Below, piece by piece: positions 24,528 to 32,941 of a stretch of 64,000 nt of DNA. The notes beneath the pieces were generated by a model. The model worked only from the letters and a program-made list of their open reading frames with translations, had not been told where the DNA came from and ran no database searches. Source of the stretch: Hymenobacter polaris (lineage in GTDB: Bacteria > Bacteroidota > Bacteroidia > Cytophagales > Hymenobacteraceae); contig NZ_JABBGH010000003.1 in the NCBI RefSeq assembly GCF_012927305.1, forward strand, positions 248,001 to 312,000, in the 5' to 3' direction. The first letter of the stretch is position 1. Each line of letters starts with the position of its first letter. Both the position numbers and the translations under genes were made by a program.

Positions 24528-24682
24528 CGCAATCCATCAAGCAAAAGATTAGGCGGTCATGCTGAGCTTGCCGAAGCATCTCTACCGTGCCAGTAATTCT
24601 AACGTTTGGGAATTTAGTTATGCAGTAGAGATACTTCGGCAAGCTCAGCATGACCGCCTAATTTTTTGCTTGATGGATTGCG
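24528..24682. repeat. dispersed palindrome, copy 2 (58-bp arms)
   Basis: Arms 24528-24585 and 24625-24682 are complementary with two mismatches. The inner half of each arm is the shared core GTCATGCTGAGCTTGCCGAA followed by GCATCTCTAC, as at 14425 and 42067. The outer half (CAATCCATCAAGC) is unique to this copy. It lies in the divergent gap between the dioxygenase and the 24755 gene. Confidence 0.9.
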
Positions 24683-24736
24683 AAACAACCAGCCCCTAGG
24701 GCCAGCCTCGGGCGCAAAGCTAACCGCCGGTCGGGC

Positions 24737-24744
24737 TACTTTTG
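24737..24744 (+). promoter_or_regulatory. -7 box TACTTTTG of the 24755 gene
   Basis: Exact TAnnTTTG match ending 10 bases before the ATG at 24755, implying a transcript with almost no leader. Confidence 0.45.
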
Positions 24745-24754
24745 CCAGCACCCT

Positions 24755-26548
24755 ATGGCCGCATTTTCTTCCCTAAGCTGGCGCTGGCTACTGCTGGCCG
24801 CGCTGCTCTACGCCGGCCTGGTGGCCTGGTACGCGTGGCCGCTGCCGCTGGCCGTCAGCAGCGCCTTCGTGGGCGAGCCGGGCGGCGATGCCAACCAGTA
24901 CCTCTGGAACGCTTGGAACTTTCAGCGCCAGGTGGCCCTAGGGCACGACCCCATGCGCACGCCGCTGCTGCTGTACCCCCCGGGCAGTAGCCTGTGGCTG
25001 CACACCTACACGCCGGTGCTGGGGGTGCTCAACCTGGCGGTGCGCCAGCCCTACCAAGCCATCAACCTGGGGCTGCTGCTGAGCTTCGTAATAAGCGGGG
25101 TGGGGGCGGCGTGGCTGGCCGGGCGCTGGGTGCGGCAGCCGCTGCTGTGCGTGCTGGTGGGGTTCGCCTTTGCCTTTTCGCCCTACAAGCTAGCCCACTG
25201 GCCCGAGCACTACCACCTGCTGCTCACGGCGGCAGTTCCCTTCTTCGTAGCCGCCTACCTAGCCGCCTGGGGGTTTGAGGCCGGGCGCTGGCCGCACCTG
25301 CGCAACGCCTGGGCGCTGGCCGTGGCGACGGGCCTGCTGCTGCTCACGCTGCTGAGCGACTACTACACCACGGCTGGGCTGCTGTACTTCGCCGGGGGCT
25401 ACGCGGCCTGGTGGCGGCTGCAACTGGGGGCTATCAGCTGGCGCCGCTGGCAGCCGTGGGTGGTTTTGGTGGCGGTGCTGGCCCTAGGGCACTTTGCCTC
25501 GCGCGGGCTGGCCTTGCTGGGGGCCGACGATTTCGGCGGCCTATACTGGGGCGGCGACCTGGGTACCTACCTAGTGCCGCCGCTGCACAGCCGCTGGCTG
25601 GGCACGGCCGCCAGCCGCGCCTTCTGGCACCAGCCGCGCCTGCCGGTGCAGGCCTCGCCCGAGAACGTTGCTTTTCTAGGCTATTTAGTGCCGGGGCTAG
25701 TGCTGGCGTCGCTGGTGGCCCGCGCCCGGCGGCCCGCCCAGCCAGGGGCATTGCCGCCGCTGCCCACGGTGCTACGGCCCTGGCCAGCCCTAGGCCTCCT
25801 GTTTGTGCTGCTCACCATACCCGAGTTGCGCTGGGCGGGGCACGACCTGCTGCGCCTGCCCACTAGCCTAGTGCATTTCGTGCCGTTTTTTAATAACATC
25901 CGCTGCCCCACGCGCCTCGTGATGATGGCCGCGCTGCTGCTGCCGCTACTGGCCGCCCTCGGCCTCGACCAGTGGCTGGCTTCGCGCGCGGCGGTCTGGC
26001 GCTGGAGCGTACCGTTGCTACTGTTAGCTGGCGTATTTGTCGAGTATCAAATAGAAAGCTACCCGCTGGTGCGTGCCGCCGATGTGCCGCGGGCGTACCG
26101 GCTGGCGGGCCAGCAGCCGGGCGCGGTGCTATTCGCGCTGCCGCTGGGCCTAGGCGACGGCGGCCGGCAAGTGGGCGTTTTCAGCCCCGCCCAGCTCCGC
26201 TACCAAACCCAGCACGGCAAAGCCCTGCGCGGCGCCTACCTCTCGCGGCTGTCGGCGGCCACCTTCGCCACTTTTGCCCACGAGCCGGTGCTGCGCACGC
26301 TGCTGCTGGCCCAGCGTCACCCCGATTCGTTGGCCCTGGTGCCCGGCCCTACCCCGGCCGAACTGGCGGCCTTCGGGCGGCGCTATGGCCAGCCAGTGTT
26401 TGTAGTGGAGCCCCACTACTACCAGGCGCCCGCGCACCAGCTGCTGCGCCAGTGGCTGTTGCCGCGGGGCTACCGCGAGCAAGTGGTGGCCGATTCGGCC
26501 GGTTGCTTCGCGCTGCTGCTGCCAGCCCTAGGGCCCGCAGTCCAATAA
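24755..26548 (+). CDS. large multi-pass membrane protein, YfhO/GT-C-like
   Basis: 597 residues with about 11 hydrophobic segments in the first 430 residues and a soluble C-terminal domain. The first periplasmic loop (FVGEPGGDANQYLWNAWNFQ) carries acidic residues right after helix 1. Later FSPYKLAHWPEHYHLL and FVPFFNNIRCPTRLVMM follow the pattern of lipid-linked glycosyltransferases of the YfhO/GT-C type. The C-terminal part (FALPLGLGDGGRQVG, SPAQLRYQTQHGKAL) is likely periplasmic. The donor and acceptor are unknown. Codon use is typical for the genome, with four CCTAGG sites in frame. Confidence 0.6.
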   Translation: MAAFSSLSWRWLLLAALLYAGLVAWYAWPLPLAVSSAFVGEPGGDANQYLWNAWNFQRQVALGHDPMRTPLLLYPPGSSLWLHTYTPVLGVLNLAVRQPYQAINLGLLLSFVISGVGAAWLAGRWVRQPLLCVLVGFAFAFSPYKLAHWPEHYHLLLTAAVPFFVAAYLAAWGFEAGRWPHLRNAWALAVATGLLLLTLLSDYYTTAGLLYFAGGYAAWWRLQLGAISWRRWQPWVVLVAVLALGHFASRGLALLGADDFGGLYWGGDLGTYLVPPLHSRWLGTAASRAFWHQPRLPVQASPENVAFLGYLVPGLVLASLVARARRPAQPGALPPLPTVLRPWPALGLLFVLLTIPELRWAGHDLLRLPTSLVHFVPFFNNIRCPTRLVMMAALLLPLLAALGLDQWLASRAAVWRWSVPLLLLAGVFVEYQIESYPLVRAADVPRAYRLAGQQPGAVLFALPLGLGDGGRQVGVFSPAQLRYQTQHGKALRGAYLSRLSAATFATFAHEPVLRTLLLAQRHPDSLALVPGPTPAELAAFGRRYGQPVFVVEPHYYQAPAHQLLRQWLLPRGYREQVVADSAGCFALLLPALGPAVQ

Positions 26549-26622
26549 AGCCAGAGCAGCTGCCTACTGCTTCAGATTAGTAACTAACAAATTGTCAAAT
26601 AACTAATTAACCCCCGTTCACT

Positions 26623-27408
26623 ATGAACCTCACTTCGTATCGCGCCTTGGTGGGCGGCAGCAACCAGGGCATTGGCCGGGCGGTGGCCGAGGCCCTGGCC
26701 GCCGACGGCGCTACCGTAACCCTGGTGGCCCGCCACGAAGCCGCCCTGCGCGAGGTGCTGGTCGCGCTGCCCACGCCCGCTGGCCAAGCCCACCGCTACC
26801 TGGTAGCCGACTATGCCGACCCCGCGCGCCTCGCCCAAACCGTGGCTGTCGACCTGGCCGCGCATTCCGAAGGCTACCAAATTTTGATTAATAACACCGG
26901 GGGGCCGCCCGCCGGACCGCTACTGGCCGCCACTCCCGAGGCATTTGAGGCCGCGTTTCGGCAGCACGTCATTTGCAACCAGCTGCTGGCGCAGGCACTG
27001 GTGCCGGGCATGCGGGCCGCGGGCTACGGCCGTATTATCAACGTCATCAGCACCTCGGTGAAAATACCCCTGCCCGGCCTGGGCGTCAGCAATACCATTC
27101 GCGGGGCAGTGGCCAGCTGGGCCAAAACCCTCGCCAATGAGGTAGCCGCCGACGGCATCACGGTCAACAACGTGCTGCCGGGCGCCACCGTCACGCAGCG
27201 CCACCACGCCCTTATCGAGCAAAAAATGCGCGACACCGGCCAAAGTCAAGACGCGGTAGAGGCCGCGATGCTGAAAGGCATTCCGGCCCACCGCTTCGGC
27301 CAGCCGGACGAGCTGGCGGCCCTGGTGGCTTTTCTGGCCTCGCCAGCGGCCGGCTACATCACGGGCACCAGCATTCCGGTGGATGGCGGCCGCACGGGCA
27401 GCCTATAG
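26623..27408 (+). CDS. short-chain dehydrogenase-like protein with altered catalytic residues
   Basis: 261 residues. The Rossmann motif VGGSNQGIGRAVAEAL at residues 10-25 and NNTGGPPAGPL near residue 90 are as in SDR enzymes. The C-terminal GYITGTSIPVDGGRTGSL is also typical. The active-site segment reads ISTSVKIPLPGLGVSNTIRG, so the usual Tyr-x3-Lys is replaced by Asn-x3-Arg while the Ser remains. A minor branch of oxidoreductases annotated as FabG-like has this same substitution. Normal carbonyl reduction is doubtful. It is monocistronic. Confidence 0.75.
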   Translation: MNLTSYRALVGGSNQGIGRAVAEALAADGATVTLVARHEAALREVLVALPTPAGQAHRYLVADYADPARLAQTVAVDLAAHSEGYQILINNTGGPPAGPLLAATPEAFEAAFRQHVICNQLLAQALVPGMRAAGYGRIINVISTSVKIPLPGLGVSNTIRGAVASWAKTLANEVAADGITVNNVLPGATVTQRHHALIEQKMRDTGQSQDAVEAAMLKGIPAHRFGQPDELAALVAFLASPAAGYITGTSIPVDGGRTGSL

Positions 27409-27500
27409 GGCCAGCCAAGCGCCTAGGGCCTGCGTGGCGCCTGGCTCGTGCCAGTCGCCTAGGAGTTGCATTGGTGTCCAAGCTCAGGTAAGGACTATCC

Positions 27501-27508
27501 TATATTTG
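27501..27508 (+). promoter_or_regulatory. -7 box TATATTTG upstream of the polysaccharide region
   Basis: Exact TAnnTTTG match 151 bases before the ATG at 27659. A TTGG at 27471 is a little too far (26-base spacer). If used, the leader would be about 145 bases, long for this window. Confidence 0.35.
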
Positions 27509-27658
27509 TCAGTATTTTCTAGGGGCACAGTCGTGTCTCAATTAGGCCAACTTGACTTGGCGTCGCGGGCGCATAGGGCACGCCATTAGCTCCGGCTAGT
27601 ACGAGCAGCTAGCTCACGCGTTGCGCCAGTACTTCCATCCGTTCTCTTCCTGCCTCCT

Positions 27659-29500
27659 ATGCTTCTTTCTAAACGCTACGCTACGCGCGGTCCTGTGCTA
27701 CTGGCTCTCGCTGCGCTATTAGTGCTGCTAGGGCTGGCTTGGTACTTGTACCTGGCGCGCGTAGCCTACTACGACTTGGCGTACAACCTGTTTACTTTTT
27801 TGCGAACGAAAGATGTAGCTTATTTAGCTTCCTTGCGTTTTGTAACACTAGTTACGCAACTACCTGTAGTAGAGGTTATTAAAGCGGGCTGGTCGCTAGA
27901 GGCAATCATGCGGTTTCATTCCTGCATTTTCATTATCTATTACCTCGCCGTTTTCTCCGTTTGTGCCTTCTGGCTGCGCAATGAGCAAGTAGCACTGGTA
28001 CTGGTGCTACTACTTATTCTACTATCCTCCCGCGTATTTTATTGGACTCAATCTGAGTTTCCGCTGGCTTTGGCCGCGTTGCTGCTCTACTACGCTGGCA
28101 TTGCGCGGCAAGCTCCGCTGCGGTTGAGCTTAGGAACATTGGCCCTGGCAGCACTAGTGCCGGTATTTATTTTTGGCCACCCACTCTGCCTGCTACCGTT
28201 CCTCTTTCTGTGGGTATACGACTGGCTGCTGAACCAGCGCTGGCGCGACTGGGGCTATTATGGCCTACTCATTTGGGCCTTTGTGGTGTACAAAATACGC
28301 AGTAGTATGGTGCGTCCAGACTCTTATGAGGCTGCTCACATGACGTTTGAGCCTAACCTGCGGCACTACTTCCCCGATTATCTGAGCTTAGAAAGCTTCC
28401 GGCATTTCTGGTATTTATGGAGCCACGATTTTATAGCCCTGCCGCTGCTGCTCCTAGTACTAAGCGTATACTACCTGCGCCAGCGCACTTGGCTAGCGGC
28501 GCTGCGCCTAGCGACAGTATGGGGTGCCACGCTTGGCTATGCCTTCATTGTAAACGTATCAAGCCCTGGCTACACTGAGGAAACATACTTGGCTAACCTG
28601 TATTTGCCGTTAGCCATTTTTGTAGCCGTGCCCTTCACTACCGAAGTGCTACCTGCCCTCGAGCGCCGCGGGGCTGGCCGCGGCCCAGCGCTAGCTACGG
28701 GTATAGTATTGCTGCTACTAGCTACGCGCCTGCTGGTGCTCTGGCAGCAGCGCGAACCTTATCTTGCTTACCAGCATTGGCTTCGGCAGCTGCTTACTTA
28801 CACCAGGCAGTTTCCAGAAGGTAAGTTTTTGATGCAGAGCGATAACGTAGATCCCAGGCGTCTGCGGGCGGGCTGGCCCTGGTGGGCCGCAGCTAGCGAA
28901 ACTATGCTCCTCAGTGCCCGCCATTCGCCCGATTCAGTGCAAACAGTGCGCGTGGATAGTAACTTGGATGGGCTAGCTGCCAACGCCGCTAAACCAGGTG
29001 TGTTGCTGGGGCCTTTTGAAACGCTTACCACGGCCGAACTGCCTCCCAACTACTTTCGCTTTCCGGCAGCAGCCACCTACCGTCTGCTCAATACCGAGCC
29101 CCCTCACGATACTGCGGCCCTAGGGGCTTACGTGGCCGCCCATCGGGCAGTAAGTCTACACTTAGCGGGCGCTCTACCTAGTGTCTTACGTGCGGGCCGC
29201 ACCTATACGGTGGCCGTCCAACTCAACGTACCATCCGCCGCGCAGCCGTTGCATTCAAGCATTCGGGGCCCTCACCCAACACTGCTACGTACAGCATTTT
29301 ACAAAGCTGGAGATTGGCCCGCCGACGCTAGGCCGGCCGAGGCGCCCTTAGAAGTGGACGTCTGGCAGCCTTGGACGCAAACCGTAGCCTTGGAAACGCC
29401 TCATCAGCCCGGCCGCTACACGCTGGAAATTAGCTTGGCCAGCCGCGACTATCGGGTCTGGCCAGTGCGCCTGCGCCTGCCCGTAGAGGTTAGCCCTTAG
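27659..29500 (+). CDS. multi-pass membrane protein with C-terminal beta-sandwich-like domain
   Basis: 613 residues. There are about ten hydrophobic segments to residue 370, then a soluble part. The last 120 residues (SLHLAGALPSVLRAGRTYTV, then LEVDVWQPWTQTVALETP and GRYTLEISLASRDYRVWPVR) look like an all-beta carbohydrate-binding or fibronectin-like domain. It starts the polysaccharide region and converges on the lipoprotein at 29497-30024 with a 4-base overlap of stop codons. No family is recognised with confidence. Codons are more AT-rich than in the 24755 gene (frequent TTA and CTA). Confidence 0.6.
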   Translation: MLLSKRYATRGPVLLALAALLVLLGLAWYLYLARVAYYDLAYNLFTFLRTKDVAYLASLRFVTLVTQLPVVEVIKAGWSLEAIMRFHSCIFIIYYLAVFSVCAFWLRNEQVALVLVLLLILLSSRVFYWTQSEFPLALAALLLYYAGIARQAPLRLSLGTLALAALVPVFIFGHPLCLLPFLFLWVYDWLLNQRWRDWGYYGLLIWAFVVYKIRSSMVRPDSYEAAHMTFEPNLRHYFPDYLSLESFRHFWYLWSHDFIALPLLLLVLSVYYLRQRTWLAALRLATVWGATLGYAFIVNVSSPGYTEETYLANLYLPLAIFVAVPFTTEVLPALERRGAGRGPALATGIVLLLLATRLLVLWQQREPYLAYQHWLRQLLTYTRQFPEGKFLMQSDNVDPRRLRAGWPWWAAASETMLLSARHSPDSVQTVRVDSNLDGLAANAAKPGVLLGPFETLTTAELPPNYFRFPAAATYRLLNTEPPHDTAALGAYVAAHRAVSLHLAGALPSVLRAGRTYTVAVQLNVPSAAQPLHSSIRGPHPTLLRTAFYKAGDWPADARPAEAPLEVDVWQPWTQTVALETPHQPGRYTLEISLASRDYRVWPVRLRLPVEVSP

Positions 29501-30024
29501 GGGGTGGCCAAGCGAATTTCCAAGTCGTCGAGGTAGGTGGGGGTAGTGCTGTCGGCGCGCCAGAGGTACACCAGCAGGCGGCTATCGGGCGGAGCTGTGG
29601 CAGGTAGCGTTACAGTTTGCCCTACGTGGTACCATTTGCCGGGAGCTTTAGCTACGGTACCCACGTCCAGCCCCTTCCACAGCAAACTGGTACCCTGCGG
29701 CGACTTCAACTCCGTTACCAGCTTGGCGCTAGGTTCGGGTCCCGTTTGCTGTATCCAAGCGCTAATGCGCAGCCGGGTGGGCCGGTCGGCACTCATCTGG
29801 CTAAGCAAGTTGCTGTAGCCTAAGCTGTAGTCGTGTTCAGGACGCACGCTAGTGCTGTATTTGCCCGAGTGCGCCTGCTCTTGGGTTAACGTAGCCCGCG
29901 CTGGTGCATCAGCTAGCCAGCCCGCTAGGTTCTCAAAGTCGGTGGCGGCCAGGGCGCCTACCGGGGGGGCTGGCGCGTGCGAGCAGCCTGCTAGCACTAC
30001 CGCTGCCAGAAGGTAAATCCGCAT
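29497..30024 (-). CDS. small lipoprotein with carbohydrate-binding-like domain
   Basis: 175 residues. The lipobox is LAGC with Cys14. The domain resembles CBM4/9-type jelly rolls: DFENLAGWLADAPARATLTQ near the start, AHSGKYSTSVRPEHDYSLGY, LRISAWIQQTG and a C-terminal YLDDLEIRL. In this fold the pattern 'FE...GW', 'HSG', 'L...W' and 'DD' near the end is common. It is a paralogue of 34416-34964. It is probably anchored in a membrane leaflet facing the polysaccharide. A minus-strand -7 box lies 38 bases upstream. Confidence 0.65.
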   Translation of the reverse strand: MRIYLLAAVVLAGCSHAPAPPVGALAATDFENLAGWLADAPARATLTQEQAHSGKYSTSVRPEHDYSLGYSNLLSQMSADRPTRLRISAWIQQTGPEPSAKLVTELKSPQGTSLLWKGLDVGTVAKAPGKWYHVGQTVTLPATAPPDSRLLVYLWRADSTTPTYLDDLEIRLATP

Positions 30025-30062
30025 GGGTAAAAGAATGGGCGGAGGGTATCGTCCGCGCTGAG

Positions 30063-30070
30063 CAAAGGTA
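30063..30070 (-). promoter_or_regulatory. -7 box TACCTTTG of the lipoprotein gene
   Basis: Minus-strand exact TAnnTTTG match 38 bases before the start at 30024. It is back-to-back with the plus-strand box at 30103. Confidence 0.5.
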
Positions 30071-30102
30071 GCGCGGGTAAAGTGGCCCTAGGACTGAGCG
30101 CT

Positions 30103-30110
30103 TAACTTTG
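30103..30110 (+). promoter_or_regulatory. -7 box TAACTTTG of the MBOAT gene
   Basis: Exact TAnnTTTG match 40 bases before the ATG at 30151. Together with the minus-strand box at 30063 it forms a compact divergent promoter pair. Confidence 0.5.
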
Positions 30111-30150
30111 GCAGCCCAGGTACCGGGCCGGCCGGCTTAGGGTTTCACAT

Positions 30151-31587
30151 ATGGTTTTTAGCAGTCCACTGTTTCTGTGCTACTTCCTGCCTGTTTTTCT
30201 CGGCTTATACTGGCTAGCGCCCCGCGCTTTCAAAAACGCGGTAGCCTTAGGGGCTAGCCTCCTGTTTTACGCCTGGGGTGGGCTGTCTTTTTTAGGCCTG
30301 TTTCTAGGGTCGGTAATCGTCAATTTCTTTCTTATCCGGGGTATGGCAGCCGAGGCAGTGCGCTGGCGACAACGCGTCTACCTAATAACTAGTGTGGTTA
30401 TTAATGTAGCCATGCTGTTTTATTTCAAGTACGCCAATTTCTTCGTCGCCAACATAGCGGCTGTGCAAAACTATTTTGGCGGCCCAGCACTGAGTTGGCA
30501 AAAGGTGGTGCTGCCCATCGGTATCTCGTTCTTCACCTTTGAGAAGCTCACGTACACCATCGACGTATATCGGGGTGTGAATAAGCCACTGCGCTCATTC
30601 TGGGATTTTTTATTGTACATTATGCTGTTCCCTAAGCTGATAGCTGGGCCCATCGTGCGCTTCCACGAAATAGCCGGCCAGTTGGATGCAGAAGGTCGAT
30701 ACCCTTTTGAAACTACTGACCATAAACTAGCTGGCTTATTCCGCTTTACTTTAGGACTAGCCAAGAAGGTTCTAATTGCCAACGTGCTAGGAGAGCAGGC
30801 CGACCGTGTTTTCTCACTCGACCCCACTACGCTACCGCTGCTCACGGCTTGGGCTGGCGCAGTGGCTTACACCTTGCAGATTTATTTCGACTTTTCAGGT
30901 TATTCTGACATGGCCTTGGGCCTGGGGCGACTCATTGGCTTTCAATTTCCCGAAAACTTCAATTCGCCTTACATCTCGCGTTCCATCACCGAATTTTGGC
31001 AGCGCTGGCACATCACGCTGGGCCGTTGGATGCGCGATTATCTTTATATTCCGCTAGGTGGCAACCGCGTGCACCCCAGTCGCTTATACCTCAACCTGTG
31101 CACCGTGTTCGTCCTCTCGGGCTTCTGGCACGGCGCCGCCTGGACGTTCGTGGCCTGGGGCGCTTACCACGGGTTTTTTCTAGTGTTAGAGCGCCTGTTT
31201 CTGCTGCGCATATACCGGGCAATAAGCTGGTTTAGTTTACTGCCCACGCTGCTCATCACCGTATTTGGCTGGGTATTATTTCGAGCCGATACCTTGGCGG
31301 GCGCTTTGCGCTACTGGCGGGCCCTAGGGGGGCAAAACCATGGTCCGCGCATAGCTAATTTATACTTTGGCCCCGAGTTCACTTATACGCTGCTACTGGC
31401 CGCCGCGGCCTCGCTGGCGGCCGCGCTGCCTGGTGTGGCTCGCTGGGAGCTGCGCCAATTGGCGGCCACGCCTCTCACCACCGGCGCCGCCTGGCGCCTA
31501 TCGGCCAGCACCGTACTGCTGCTGGTGCTTAGCCTAAGCTACCTAGTAGGTAGTTCCTTCAATCCCTTCATCTACTTCCGGTTCTGA
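30151..31587 (+). CDS. MBOAT-family O-acyltransferase (AlgI-like)
   Basis: 478 residues, about ten membrane segments. AlgI-type MBOAT proteins pass acetyl groups from the cytoplasm across the inner membrane for polysaccharide O-acetylation. Visible are FSSPLFLCYFLPVFLGLYWL at the start, LPIGISFFTFEKLTYTIDVYRG near residue 130, YFDFSGYSDMALGLGRLIGF near residue 247, TEFWQRWHITLGRWMRDYLY near residue 285 and the catalytic His in FVLSGFWHGAAWTFVAWG near residue 323. The stop overlaps the ATG of the next gene (TGATG), so the two are coupled. Confidence 0.92.
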   Translation: MVFSSPLFLCYFLPVFLGLYWLAPRAFKNAVALGASLLFYAWGGLSFLGLFLGSVIVNFFLIRGMAAEAVRWRQRVYLITSVVINVAMLFYFKYANFFVANIAAVQNYFGGPALSWQKVVLPIGISFFTFEKLTYTIDVYRGVNKPLRSFWDFLLYIMLFPKLIAGPIVRFHEIAGQLDAEGRYPFETTDHKLAGLFRFTLGLAKKVLIANVLGEQADRVFSLDPTTLPLLTAWAGAVAYTLQIYFDFSGYSDMALGLGRLIGFQFPENFNSPYISRSITEFWQRWHITLGRWMRDYLYIPLGGNRVHPSRLYLNLCTVFVLSGFWHGAAWTFVAWGAYHGFFLVLERLFLLRIYRAISWFSLLPTLLITVFGWVLFRADTLAGALRYWRALGGQNHGPRIANLYFGPEFTYTLLLAAAASLAAALPGVARWELRQLAATPLTTGAAWRLSASTVLLLVLSLSYLVGSSFNPFIYFRF

Positions 31588-32915
31588 TGCTTGTGGGCAG
31601 TAAACTATTTGCTGGCGCAAAGTGGCTGGCACTAGCTTTGCCATTTACCTTGCTGCTATTGCCCGCTCTTGAAGCCCGGCAACACTGGCTGGCTGATGCC
31701 GGCCTCAACGGTGCCTATATCGCTACCGCCCGCCCTGAGCTAAGCTGGGACGCCGTGCGTGCGGGCACCTACCAGCCTGCTCTCGAGCAGTACGTAAGTG
31801 AGCAGCTAGGCTTTCGGGGATTTTTAATTCGGCTACGCAACCAATTGGCCTTTACGCTATTTCAGTCGGCGCGCTCGACTGATATTGTAGTGGGCCATCA
31901 CCAAGTGCTGTTCCAACCAGGGCCAGTGGCAGCGTATGGCGGCGGCAGCCTGCTACCTGCCGCACAAGTGCGCTGGCGGGTGCAGCGCTTGCGTGCCGTG
32001 CAGCGCGAACTGGCGCGGCGTGGCGTGCAGTTGTTGCTAGTGCTGGCTCCCAACAAAGCTCGATTTCAACCCGAAGATCTGCCTATTCACTTAGTGCCTA
32101 GCCCCGGCACTGTTACCAACTACAACTTGTTTCGGGCAGCGCTACAAGCTGATTCGGTGGCAATGTTGGATTTCATCCCCGTGTTTGCTAAGTGGAGAAA
32201 AACCCAGCCCTACCCCTTGTTTCCGCGTACGGGCACGCACTGGAGTGGCTTCGGGGCCACGCTAGCGGCCGATACACTGCTACGCCAACTAGCGCAGTTG
32301 GGAAGCGTGCAGTTTCCGGCGGTGCGCACCCTAGGGGCCCCGCGGGTAGTGCATACCCTTGATTCACTGCGTGCCACCGACAACGACATTGGTGGTCCAC
32401 TTAACCTGCTGTGGCCAGTGCAGCCTGCCCCACTAGCTTATCGCCAACTGGCATTCGAGGCGCCGGGGCCTGGGCAAACGCGACCTTCAGCCCTGTTTGT
32501 GGGTGATAGCTTTATTTGGGGACTCATGCTATTCAGCCCCTACCTGCAGCGCGAGTTTGCCGACGACACGCGCATCTGGTACTACTTCAATAGCGTGCAT
32601 CAGCCAGACAGCGTGTATCACGATACGGGCCAGAAAGTAGCTGACCTCGATTTGCGGCAGCAGCTAGAATCGCGCCGGTTTATTGTGTTGCTACTGACAG
32701 AGCACAACCTGACCGAGCGTGAGTTTGGTTTCACGGACCGAGTGTATCGTCTCTATCATCCCTTTACAGCTGCCGACCGCGCAGCTATCGAGCAGCGAGC
32801 GCAGGCTATCATCAGCCAGCTGCCCTGGGAGGAGCAGTCGAAGGATATGGGCGGTGTAGCTCAGCGTGCCCGCCAGCAGGCCCAGGACGAGTATGAGCAG
32901 CAGATGGGCCACTAG
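31587..32915 (+). CDS. AlgJ/AlgX-like O-acetyltransferase partner
   Basis: 442 residues. An SGNH-like protein anchored by one N-terminal hydrophobic segment (LFAGAKWLALALPFTLLLLP). It resembles AlgJ/AlgX and DHHW-type proteins that attach acetyl groups to polysaccharide in the periplasm. Visible are LAPNKARFQPEDLP near residue 152, the His-containing FPRTGTHWSGFGATLAADTL near residue 213 and the Ser block ALFVGDSFIWGLMLFSPYL near residue 305. It is translationally coupled to the MBOAT gene, as in alginate-type acetylation pairs. The C-terminal 45 residues are charged and helical. Confidence 0.85.
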   Translation: MLVGSKLFAGAKWLALALPFTLLLLPALEARQHWLADAGLNGAYIATARPELSWDAVRAGTYQPALEQYVSEQLGFRGFLIRLRNQLAFTLFQSARSTDIVVGHHQVLFQPGPVAAYGGGSLLPAAQVRWRVQRLRAVQRELARRGVQLLLVLAPNKARFQPEDLPIHLVPSPGTVTNYNLFRAALQADSVAMLDFIPVFAKWRKTQPYPLFPRTGTHWSGFGATLAADTLLRQLAQLGSVQFPAVRTLGAPRVVHTLDSLRATDNDIGGPLNLLWPVQPAPLAYRQLAFEAPGPGQTRPSALFVGDSFIWGLMLFSPYLQREFADDTRIWYYFNSVHQPDSVYHDTGQKVADLDLRQQLESRRFIVLLLTEHNLTEREFGFTDRVYRLYHPFTAADRAAIEQRAQAIISQLPWEEQSKDMGGVAQRARQQAQDEYEQQMGH

Positions 32916-32941
32916 TCCACCCCAGGCCGCGAGGAACTGGA

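Noticed and set aside
24528..24682. Treating the long palindrome as an insertion sequence end pair
   Set aside because: Only about 40 bases separate the arms, and the same core occurs alone at other gene borders, which fits a REP-like palindrome better.
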